Assembly (NCBI GenBank): GCA_902589765.1
Contig: CACIUF010000008.1
Span: forward strand, 1-34,045
Source: an uncultured Pelagibacteraceae bacterium
Lineage (GTDB): Bacteria > Pseudomonadota > Alphaproteobacteria > Pelagibacterales > Pelagibacteraceae
DNA: 34,045 nt
Direction of reading: 5' to 3'
Shown here one piece after another: positions 1-7,320 of the stretch. Positions within the stretch are counted from its first letter, which is position 1, and each line of letters starts with the position of its first letter. The position numbers and the translations under genes were made by a program. Under the pieces are notes generated by a model that saw only the letters and a program-made list of their open reading frames with translations, did no database searches and was not told the DNA's origin.

Positions 1-370
1 AGTCAGTCTTGTTTGTACAAACAGCCATAGAAATGCTATTTTTTTTTGACCATATTAGAAAATCTTTGACACCATTTATCAGAGTACTTTCGTTTACAAT
101 GTTTTTTCCATAGAAGTCGGTAAAATCTTTAATCATTTCTTTTTTAGTCTTTTCGTCTTGTACTTTTCCAAACTCTTTTTTAGCTTGCCCCCAAATGGAT
201 CTACCTAGCATTGCACCTGCGCCTTGACCAACAAGATTTCTTATTTCCTCAGTAGATTTTGTGGGATAGCCAAATTTTTTCATCACATGATTATGAGCTC
301 GCATTAAATCTGGGGCTGTATCAACTAAAGTTCCATCTAAATCAAAAAGAATTGTAAAATTTTGCCTCAT
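1..370 (-). CDS. gph: Phosphoglycolate phosphatase-like HAD hydrolase (partial, C-terminus beyond left edge)
   Basis: The first 123 codons are present, starting at an ATG at 370 on the minus strand; the rest lies outside the window. Residues 6-16 contain the HAD nucleophile motif FDLDGTLVD, followed by a helical cap segment (APDLMRAHNHVMKKFGYP, then VGQGAGAMLGRSIWG) typical of the Gph branch. HAD motif II appears near the edge as MAVCTNKTD. The family removes phosphate from 2-phosphoglycolate in the cytoplasm, a salvage step after DNA 3'-end repair or RuBisCO-type oxygenation. Related HAD phosphatases share these motifs, so the substrate is inferred. It is divergent from the GlmU-like gene, with a 71-base gap that must hold both starts. 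Confidence 0.82.
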   Translation of the reverse strand, partial: MRQNFTILFDLDGTLVDTAPDLMRAHNHVMKKFGYPTKSTEEIRNLVGQGAGAMLGRSIWGQAKKEFGKVQDEKTKKEMIKDFTDFYGKNIVNESTLINGVKDFLIWSKKNSISMAVCTNKTD

Positions 371-441
371 AAATAAAAGTTTTTTTAAGAAATATTATGT
401 GAATTAAGAAACATGTATACTTAATATAAAGGATTTTATAG

Positions 442-1065
442 ATGAAACAATTAAATTTACAAAAGCTTCAGAATATTCTTCGAAAAAAATTTTTAAAAGA
501 TGGTGTAAAAATGATTGGTCCTGAAACAATTTTTTTTTCGAAAGATACTAAATTAGGAAAGAATGTGATTATTGAACCTTACGTAGTAATTGGTCCAAAA
601 GTAAAAATAGGAAATAATGTTACAATAAAATCTTTTTCACATTTAGAAAATTGTAAAATAGAAAATAAAGTTGATATTGGACCGTATGCCAGAATAAGAC
701 CAGGCGCTGTTTTAAAGGCTGGTTCAAAGGTTGGTAATTTCGTAGAAATTAAAAAAAGTACTTTAGGCATAAATTCAAAAGTGAACCACTTAACATACAT
801 CGGTGATAGTGAAATTGGTAAATCAGTCAACATTGGCGCTGGAACAATTACTTGTAATTATGATGGAGTAAAAAAAAGTAAAACCAAAATAAAAGACAAT
901 GTATTTATTGGTTCAAATTCATCATTAGTAGCACCATTAACAATTGAAGAAGATAGTGTGGTTGGAGCTGGTTCAGTTATTACTAAAAAGGTAAAGAAAA
1001 AATCATTAGCTTTAACTAGAAGTTTACAGACTGAAATTAAAAATTATAAAAGAAAGTTCAAATAG
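442..1065 (+). CDS. glmU: Stand-alone GlmU C-terminal domain: glucosamine-1-phosphate N-acetyltransferase
   Basis: This 207-residue protein matches only the left-handed beta-helix half of GlmU (full enzyme about 450 aa). Residues 1-30 resemble the linker helix of GlmU, ending in GVKMIGPET, so the truncation point is at the domain border. Isoleucine-rich hexapeptide repeats fill residues 35-180. The acetyl-transfer residues are in place: R86 in RPGA, K104 in VEIKK, H116 and Y119 in NHLTYIGD, N139 in CNYDG, R193 near the end. It should acetylate GlcN-1-P using acetyl-CoA. The N-terminal uridylyltransferase domain that makes UDP-GlcNAc is absent; the upstream DNA encodes a gene on the other strand. 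AAGGA eight bases before the ATG is a good ribosome binding site. glmS follows after 2 bases, placing two steps of the same pathway together. Confidence 0.88.
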   Translation: MKQLNLQKLQNILRKKFLKDGVKMIGPETIFFSKDTKLGKNVIIEPYVVIGPKVKIGNNVTIKSFSHLENCKIENKVDIGPYARIRPGAVLKAGSKVGNFVEIKKSTLGINSKVNHLTYIGDSEIGKSVNIGAGTITCNYDGVKKSKTKIKDNVFIGSNSSLVAPLTIEEDSVVGAGSVITKKVKKKSLALTRSLQTEIKNYKRKFK

Positions 1066-1067
1066 TT

Positions 1068-2888
1068 ATGTGTGGAATAATTGGAATTAATAGCAACAAA
1101 CCTGTATCAGCAACTATTATAAATTCTTTAAAAAAATTAGAGTACAGAGGTTATGACTCGGCTGGTATGGCAACGCTCTATAATGGATTGATAAATGAGG
1201 TAAAATCTGAGGGAAGAGTAGAAAACTTAGAAAAAAATTCTTTAGTTCAGAACATGCAGGGAACTATAGGTATTGGTCATGTAAGATGGGCGACACATGG
1301 GCTTCCAAATAGTGTTAATGCTCATCCACATTCTTCACAGAATGTTTCTGTTGTTCACAATGGAATTATTGAAAACTCGACGATATTAAAAAAATTTTTA
1401 ATTGGAAAAGGTCATAAATTTAAATCTCAGACTGATACAGAGGTAATAGTCCATTTAATTACTGAAAATCTTAAAACAGAAAATATTGTTGATTCAATTC
1501 AGAAAACGTTGAAGTCATTACATGGAAGCTTTGCACTTGGTATAATTTTTAAAGATCAACCAGATTTAATTGTAGGTGCAAGAAGAGGCTCACCATTAGC
1601 TGTTGGTTATGGTCCAAATGAAAATTATCTTGGTTCAGACTCTTATGCACTTAAATCAATGACAAACAAGATTACGTATTTAAATGATGGTGAATTCTGC
1701 ATTATAAAAAAAGATCATGTGGAATTTTTTAGTGAAGAAGGAACCAAAATTAATAAAAAAGTTTTAGAATTATCCTCTAAAGAAGAAAAATATGACAAAG
1801 GTGATTACAAACATTTTATGGCTAAAGAAATTGAAGAGCAGCCAAACACAATTAGAAATGGAATTAATGAGTATATAGATATGTCAAATAAAGATATTAA
1901 TATTTATAACTTTCCTTGGAAAAGTAATGAGATTACATCAATAACCTTGATTGGATGTGGAACTGCATATCATTCATGTTTAATGGCAAAATATTGGTTT
2001 GAGGAAATAACATCATTAGATGTGAATATTGATATAGCATCAGAATTTAGATACAGAAAAAATAGATTTAAAAAAGACACACTTTATGTATTTGTCTCAC
2101 AATCTGGAGAAACAGCAGATACTTATGCTGCTCTAGATCTTTGTAAACAAAGTGGTGTTAAAACGTGTGCAGTAGTAAATGTAGTAGAAAGCTCAATCGC
2201 AAGAGACTCAGAATTTGTATTACCAATACATTGTGGAACTGAAATAGGTGTCGCTTCAACCAAAGCTTTTCTTGGACAAATATTAATTTTATATATTCTA
2301 GCCTTAAAGCTTGCTTTATTGAGAAAAGATATTGAAAAGAAAAATTTTGATAAAAAAATTGATGACCTTAAAAATCTACCAAAACTTGTTGAGCAAACAT
2401 TGTTGATTGATAACAAGATACAAACGATCTCAAACACTTTTAATGAGGCTAAGGGTTCTATGTTTCTTGGAAGAGGTTTTTCTTACCCAATCGCTCTTGA
2501 AGGTGCATTAAAACTAAAGGAACTTTCATACATTCATGCAGAAGGTTATCCTGCGGGAGAAATGAAACATGGTCCTCTTGCATTAATAGAAGAGGGTATG
2601 CCAGTTGTAGTCTTAGCTCCAAGAGATAATTATTATAAAAAGACAATTTCAAATATGCAGGAAGTAATTGCAAGAGGAGCTAAAGTTTTATTAATTACTA
2701 ATAAAAGTAAGGATGAAGTCATTTCTGAAAATATTTGGGAGAAAATCGAAGTTGAAAGTACTAATGAAGATCTTTTACCATTTCTTTTAACTATTCCTTT
2801 GCAAAAATTAGCATATTACTCTGCATTGAAAAAAGGTTATGATATAGACAAACCAAGAAATTTAGCAAAATCAGTAACAGTTGAGTAA
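1068..2888 (+). CDS. glmS: Glutamine-fructose-6-phosphate aminotransferase (isomerizing)
   Basis: At 606 aa it is full length (E. coli GlmS is 609). It converts fructose-6-P and glutamine to glucosamine-6-P, the entry step to UDP-GlcNAc for peptidoglycan and lipid A. The N-terminal class II amidotransferase begins MCGIIGI, leaving Cys2 as nucleophile after Met removal. R73 and H77 lie in HVRWATHG and N98-G99 in VVHNGIIEN. Two SIS sugar-isomerase domains follow, with LIGCGTAYHS, SQSGETADT, EIGVASTKAF and EGYPAGEMKHGPLALI, and the tail DKPRNLAKSVTVE is the conserved GlmS end. It sits 2 bases after the GlmU-like gene and is almost certainly co-transcribed. No glmS ribozyme is visible, as expected outside Firmicutes. 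Confidence 0.98.
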   Translation: MCGIIGINSNKPVSATIINSLKKLEYRGYDSAGMATLYNGLINEVKSEGRVENLEKNSLVQNMQGTIGIGHVRWATHGLPNSVNAHPHSSQNVSVVHNGIIENSTILKKFLIGKGHKFKSQTDTEVIVHLITENLKTENIVDSIQKTLKSLHGSFALGIIFKDQPDLIVGARRGSPLAVGYGPNENYLGSDSYALKSMTNKITYLNDGEFCIIKKDHVEFFSEEGTKINKKVLELSSKEEKYDKGDYKHFMAKEIEEQPNTIRNGINEYIDMSNKDINIYNFPWKSNEITSITLIGCGTAYHSCLMAKYWFEEITSLDVNIDIASEFRYRKNRFKKDTLYVFVSQSGETADTYAALDLCKQSGVKTCAVVNVVESSIARDSEFVLPIHCGTEIGVASTKAFLGQILILYILALKLALLRKDIEKKNFDKKIDDLKNLPKLVEQTLLIDNKIQTISNTFNEAKGSMFLGRGFSYPIALEGALKLKELSYIHAEGYPAGEMKHGPLALIEEGMPVVVLAPRDNYYKKTISNMQEVIARGAKVLLITNKSKDEVISENIWEKIEVESTNEDLLPFLLTIPLQKLAYYSALKKGYDIDKPRNLAKSVTVE

Positions 2889-2891
2889 GAT

Positions 2892-3707
2892 TTGTTTAAA
2901 ATTGATTTCAAAAATAAAAGAGTAGATTTTTTCAGATTGGCAACTTTTGCTAAAAAAAATAATCTTAATCACAAAGAGTGTTTAATGCAGGCCTTCAATC
3001 AAAATGTGCTGATAGAAGAAAATGTAGTTTTGCTTAAAAATTTTATTAATAGCTTTGAGAACATAGAACAAATAAATTCTCAGTTATATCAAGATGTTTT
3101 TGCATCATTTATAATTGGGGAAAAATTTGAAAAGACATATCTTGAATTTGGTGCAACAGATGGTCTCAATCTTTCAAATTCTTATCTACTTGAAAATTCA
3201 TTTAATTGGAAAGGTGTATTATCTGAACCAAGTCCACAATGGCATGAAGCTTTAATAAAAAATAGAAAAAAATCTGATATTATAACAAAATGTATTTGGA
3301 AAGAGTCTGGAAAAAAATTAGATTTTTTTATGTCTGATGCAGGAGAGCTTTCTACTTTAAAAGATTTTCTCGAAAGTGATAAAATTTCAATGCCAATCAA
3401 TAATAAAATGAGAAAAGAAAGCGGAAAAACTATTTCTGTTGAAACAATTTCTTTGAATGATTTGGTTAGAGAATACTTTAATAATATTTGCCCATCTTAC
3501 ATATCTATTGATACTGAAGGCTCTGAATATGAGATTTTAAAAGCTTTTGATTTAAATAAATACAGACCTAAACTATTTACAATTGAGCACAATTTTACTG
3601 AAAATCATACAAAATTAGATGAACTTTTAATATCCAATGGTTATGTGAGAATATTTAGAAAATTAACTGCTTTTGATGCATGGTATATTCTGTTAGAAAA
3701 TCTTTGA
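2892..3707 (+). CDS. FkbM-family SAM-dependent methyltransferase
   Basis: The SAM-binding motif appears as YLEFGATDGLNLSN (residues 83-96), in place of the usual DVGANxG, followed by an acidic position in LSEPSP. Further on, YISIDTEGSEYEILKAFD and LFTIEHN are the characteristic FkbM (Methyltransf_21) segments. Such enzymes O-methylate sugars, lipids or polyketides; the acceptor here is unknown. The start is uncertain: TTG at 2892 directly follows the glmS stop (TAA, GAT, TTG, all in one frame) and the next in-frame Met is residue 32. The N-terminal 60 residues are unassigned. It lies between amino-sugar and shikimate genes, so its position says little about substrate, though surface-glycan O-methylation is the usual role. 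Confidence 0.8.
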   Translation: MFKIDFKNKRVDFFRLATFAKKNNLNHKECLMQAFNQNVLIEENVVLLKNFINSFENIEQINSQLYQDVFASFIIGEKFEKTYLEFGATDGLNLSNSYLLENSFNWKGVLSEPSPQWHEALIKNRKKSDIITKCIWKESGKKLDFFMSDAGELSTLKDFLESDKISMPINNKMRKESGKTISVETISLNDLVREYFNNICPSYISIDTEGSEYEILKAFDLNKYRPKLFTIEHNFTENHTKLDELLISNGYVRIFRKLTAFDAWYILLENL

Positions 3708-3768
3708 GCGAATAAAGTCGATTAGTTGAATATTTCTAAAACTCTGGTACAACAATCTTGAGTTGAAT

Positions 3769-5148
3769 ATGAAAAATTGGAAAGTAAATAGTTGGAGAAA
3801 GTACCCAGTAAAACATATTCCGGAATATCCGGATAAAAAAGAACTGGAGCAAGTTTTAAATAAAATTAAAACTTTTCCACCATTAGTTTTTGCTGGAGAA
3901 ACTAGACATTTGAAACAACAGCTTGCTGAAGTTGTAGATGGAAAAGCTTTCTTATTACAAGGTGGAGATTGTGCAGAAAGTTTTGCAGAATTTCATCCTG
4001 ACAATATAAGAGATACATTTAAAGTTATTCTTCAAATGTCATTAGTTTTAACTTACTCCGCATCTTTACCGGTTGTAAAACTTGGAAGAATAGCAGGTCA
4101 GTTTTCTAAACCAAGAAGTGCACCTACTGAAATACAGGGTGGTAAAGAATTACCAAGTTATTTAGGGGATAATATAAATGCAATTGATTTTACAGAAAAA
4201 GCAAGAAGACCAGATCCAAAAAGGATGTTTAAAGCGTATTCTCAATCAGCATCAACTCTAAATATTTTAAGAGCTTTTTCAAAAGGAGGTTTTGCTGATT
4301 TAAATAAAGTCCATCTATGGAACTTAGATTATATTAAGAAAAGTCCTCAAGCTAAAAAATTTAAAGAGCTAGAGGATAAAATTGCTGATGCATTAGCATT
4401 TATGGAAGCTTGTGGAATAACTTCAGATTTTAATAATAGATTATACACAGTAAATTTCTGGACTTCACATGAGGCATTACATTTACCTTTTGAGGAAAGT
4501 ATGACCAGAGTTGATTCTACTACTGGAGAATACCATGATACCTCAGCTCACTTTGTTTGGATTGGGGACAGAACAAGACAAATTGATGGTGGCCATGTAG
4601 AATTTTGTAAAGGTATTGAGAACCCAATTGGAATTAAATGTGGACCAACTTCTAAGCCGGATGAAATTGCAAAAATTTGTGAGTTGATAAACCCAAATAA
4701 TGAAAAAGGTAAGATTACTTTAATCTCAAGGTTTGGTCATAAGAATGTAGAAAAATTTTTACCTAAATTGATCAGAGGAATAAAGAAAGAGGGTTTAAAT
4801 GTTGTTTGGTCATGTGATCCAATGCATGGAAATACGATTAAATCGACGACTGGTTTCAAAACAAGACCTTTTAACGATGTTGTTAGTGAGGTAAAAAACG
4901 TATTCGCTGTTCATCAGTCAGAAGGTTCTTATGCTGGTGGTTTACATGTTGAAATGACTGGACAAGATGTGACAGAGTGTACTGGGGGTGCAAGAAAAAT
5001 ATCTGATGCTGACTTATCTAGTAGATATCACACTCATTGTGATCCTCGTTTAAACTCAGATCAAGCAATTGAATTAGCATTTTTAATTTCTGATGAGATT
5101 AAAAAGAATAGCAGCTATTCAAAAAACGCTATTCAAGCGGCATCTTAG
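3769..5148 (+). CDS. 3-deoxy-D-arabino-heptulosonate-7-phosphate synthase, class II
   Basis: This enzyme condenses phosphoenolpyruvate and erythrose-4-P, the first step of the shikimate pathway. It is the plant/actinobacterial class II type (about 460 aa), unrelated in sequence to E. coli AroG/F/H. Diagnostic segments are FLLQGGDCAESF (metal ligand C68), KLGRIAGQFSKPRSAP, WTSHEALHLPFE, VWIGDRTRQIDGGHVEF, GPTSKPDE, CDPMHGNT (His ligand), GGLHVEMTGQDVTEC (Glu ligand) and HCDPRLN (Asp ligand). I chose the ATG at 3769; a TTG six bases upstream is in frame but the protein normally begins near the W-K-V-x-S-W segment. The preceding 61-base gap has no recognised signal. The regulatory N-terminal extension seen in the Mycobacterium enzyme is not obvious. 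Confidence 0.96.
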   Translation: MKNWKVNSWRKYPVKHIPEYPDKKELEQVLNKIKTFPPLVFAGETRHLKQQLAEVVDGKAFLLQGGDCAESFAEFHPDNIRDTFKVILQMSLVLTYSASLPVVKLGRIAGQFSKPRSAPTEIQGGKELPSYLGDNINAIDFTEKARRPDPKRMFKAYSQSASTLNILRAFSKGGFADLNKVHLWNLDYIKKSPQAKKFKELEDKIADALAFMEACGITSDFNNRLYTVNFWTSHEALHLPFEESMTRVDSTTGEYHDTSAHFVWIGDRTRQIDGGHVEFCKGIENPIGIKCGPTSKPDEIAKICELINPNNEKGKITLISRFGHKNVEKFLPKLIRGIKKEGLNVVWSCDPMHGNTIKSTTGFKTRPFNDVVSEVKNVFAVHQSEGSYAGGLHVEMTGQDVTECTGGARKISDADLSSRYHTHCDPRLNSDQAIELAFLISDEIKKNSSYSKNAIQAAS

Positions 5149-5187
5149 ACTGTTGTTTTCAAATTAATTAAGATTAAATATTAGACT

Positions 5188-5925
5188 ATGAATCCTGCTG
5201 AAAAAGTAAAATTTATATCAAATTGGATCAAGAATTATGTTGATCAAATGCCAAACAAAGCTCAATCTTTAGTGATTGGTATTTCTGGTGGTATTGACTC
5301 CTCTGTTTCAAGTACTTTGAGTGCGATGACAGGTTTAAAAACTATTGTTTTAACTATGCCAATAAAACAAAAAGAAAATCAGCATGATTTAAGCTTAAAA
5401 CATCAAGAGTGGTTAATAAAGAAATTCAAAAATGTTGAAGCCCATACTATTAGTTTAGACAGATTGTTTGAAACATTTTCATCTACATTAAATAAGTTTG
5501 ATAATGAACATGGTTATGCAAATTCTAGAGCAAGGTTAAGAATGACAACTCTTTATCAAGTAGCTGCAGCTAATAAAGGCATTGTAGTTGGGACTGGAAA
5601 TAAAGTTGAGGATTTCGGTGTTGGCTTTTACACTAAATATGGTGATGGAGGTGTAGATATTTCTCCGATTGCAGATTGCAATAAAACAGAAGTATGGGAA
5701 TTAGGTAAAGAACTTGGGATATTAAAAGAGATAATTGATGCTCCACCAACTGATGGCTTGTGGGATGATGGTAGAACAGATGAAGGTCAATTAGGATTCA
5801 ATTATAGTGAATTGGAAGATGCGATGAGCAACCCAAATTCACCACATAGAGACCAATACGAAAAAATTAGAAATCAAAACTTGCATAAAATGGAGCCTAT
5901 TCCAGTTTGCAAGATTCCTGGTTAA
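5188..5925 (+). CDS. nadE: NAD synthetase, ammonia-dependent type
   Basis: It catalyses the last step of NAD synthesis, amidation of deamido-NAD with ATP. The adenylation P-loop of the N-type ATP pyrophosphatase family is seen as SGGIDSS (residues 33-39). Further conserved segments are SRARLRMTTLYQ, GTGNKVEDFGVGFYTKYGDG, PIADCNKTEVWELG and PPTDGLWDDGRTDEGQLGF. The protein is 245 aa and has no N-terminal nitrilase-type glutaminase domain, which the long glutamine-dependent NadE (about 540-650 aa) carries. So it should use free ammonia or a separate partner. A different short-NadE branch acts on nicotinate mononucleotide in Francisella; I cannot tell from sequence alone which substrate is preferred here. 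Confidence 0.93.
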   Translation: MNPAEKVKFISNWIKNYVDQMPNKAQSLVIGISGGIDSSVSSTLSAMTGLKTIVLTMPIKQKENQHDLSLKHQEWLIKKFKNVEAHTISLDRLFETFSSTLNKFDNEHGYANSRARLRMTTLYQVAAANKGIVVGTGNKVEDFGVGFYTKYGDGGVDISPIADCNKTEVWELGKELGILKEIIDAPPTDGLWDDGRTDEGQLGFNYSELEDAMSNPNSPHRDQYEKIRNQNLHKMEPIPVCKIPG

Positions 5926-5934
5926 TCAATTAGA

Positions 5935-5968
5935 TTAACAAATCACTAAATTAAGTATATTTCTTAAT
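5935..5968 (+). promoter_or_regulatory. Possible promoter and overlapping inverted repeat before cysS
   Basis: A -35-like TTAACA (5935-5940) and a -10-like TATATT (5956-5961) are separated by 15 bases, shorter than ideal. A 6-bp inverted repeat, ATTAAG (5950-5955) and CTTAAT (5963-5968), frames the -10 box. The implied leader before the cysS ATG at 5974 would be only about 5 bases. In DNA this AT-rich such matches arise easily by chance. Confidence 0.3.
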
Positions 5969-5973
5969 CATTA

Positions 5974-7320
5974 ATGATGGATATTTTTTTAACAAATAAT
6001 TTAACTAACAAGAAAGAGCAGTTCATTCCAAAAAATAAGGAAAAAATAGGAATGTATGTCTGTGGACCTACTGTTTATGATGATCCGCACATTGGTAATG
6101 CAAGACCTTTGGTTGTATTTGATATCTTATTTAAATTGCTTAAAAATAATTTTTCAAAAGTAACTTACATTAGAAATATAACTGATATTGATGACAAGAT
6201 TATAAAATCATCTCAAGAACAAAAAATTTCCACAAAAGAACTTACTGAAAAAGTAACTTCAGGTTTTCTAAAAGATTGTGAATTTTTGAATTGTGAAAAT
6301 CCAACTCATCAACCTAAGGCTACAGAACATATAGATCTAATGATAGAGATGATTACTGAACTAATTAAAAAAGGTTTTGCTTATGAAAATCAAAAACATG
6401 TCTATTTTGAAGTAAAAAAATTTGCTGATTATGGAAAATTATCAAATAAAAATTTAGATGAGTTGATTGCTGGATCAAGAATAGAAATTAGTGAAAATAA
6501 AAAAAATTCTGAGGACTTTGTTTTATGGAAACCGTCATTAAATGATGAACCTTACTGGAATTCTCCTTGGGGAAAAGGAAGACCTGGTTGGCATTTAGAA
6601 TGTTCTGCAATGTCCAAAAAATTTTTGGGCAATGAATTTGATATTCATGGCGGCGGTATAGATTTAATTTTTCCACATCACGAAAATGAAATAGCACAAT
6701 CTAGATGTGCAAACGAAACAAAAGTTTTTGCGAATTACTGGATTCACAATGCCTTTATCACAATGTCTAATGAGAAAATGGGCAAGTCTCAAGGAAATAT
6801 TCTGAAGATTAAAGATTTTAGAAATAAGATTAGCGGTCAAATAATTAGATTAGCTTTGATGAGCACACATTACAAACAACCGCTTGATTGGAATGATAAG
6901 TTATTGAGTGATTGTGAAAACACTTTAGACAAATGGTATCGGGTTTATTCATCTGGTTTAAAATCTGTAAAAATTCCAGATGAAATTTTAAAACCATTAT
7001 ATGAAGATTTGAACACTCCTGGTTTTATTGCAAATCTTCATAATTTATTTGAAAAAGCCACTAAAGGTGAAAGCGTAGATTTATTTATATCAGCGTGCCA
7101 GTTTATTGGTTTAATGCATGAAAGTGTTGAACAATGGAATGACTATAAAAAGAATAAAGTATCCATTAGTGAATCTGAAATTAGGGATATGCTTAAATTA
7201 AGAGAGAAAGCTAGAGAAAATAAGAATTATAAAGAGGCTGATAGAATTAGAGATGAACTTTTAGACAAAGGTGTTTTAATAGAAGACAAAGATGGTAAAA
7301 CACTTTGGAAATTTAAATGA
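5974..7320 (+). CDS. cysS: Cysteinyl-tRNA synthetase
   Basis: A class I aminoacyl-tRNA synthetase charging tRNA-Cys in the cytoplasm; 448 aa, near the usual 460. The HIGH-type motif is HIGN (39-42) in CGPTVYDDPHIGNARP. Zinc ligands by comparison with E. coli are C30, C210 (GWHLECSAM), H235 and E239 (PHHENE). The KMSKS loop reads KMGKS (268-272, followed by QGN), a Gly in place of the usual first Ser. The C-terminal helical/DALR-like part ends with EADRIRDELLDKG, a conserved CysS segment. Two tandem ATGs begin the gene; either may serve. Its stop overlaps the next start by four bases (ATGA), indicating translational coupling to cimA. Confidence 0.97.
   Translation: MMDIFLTNNLTNKKEQFIPKNKEKIGMYVCGPTVYDDPHIGNARPLVVFDILFKLLKNNFSKVTYIRNITDIDDKIIKSSQEQKISTKELTEKVTSGFLKDCEFLNCENPTHQPKATEHIDLMIEMITELIKKGFAYENQKHVYFEVKKFADYGKLSNKNLDELIAGSRIEISENKKNSEDFVLWKPSLNDEPYWNSPWGKGRPGWHLECSAMSKKFLGNEFDIHGGGIDLIFPHHENEIAQSRCANETKVFANYWIHNAFITMSNEKMGKSQGNILKIKDFRNKISGQIIRLALMSTHYKQPLDWNDKLLSDCENTLDKWYRVYSSGLKSVKIPDEILKPLYEDLNTPGFIANLHNLFEKATKGESVDLFISACQFIGLMHESVEQWNDYKKNKVSISESEIRDMLKLREKARENKNYKEADRIRDELLDKGVLIEDKDGKTLWKFK

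Noticed and set aside
2123-2437. Minus-strand open frame of 104 codons inside glmS
   Set aside because: It is wholly inside a full-length, well-conserved gene on the other strand and its translation has no recognisable domain.
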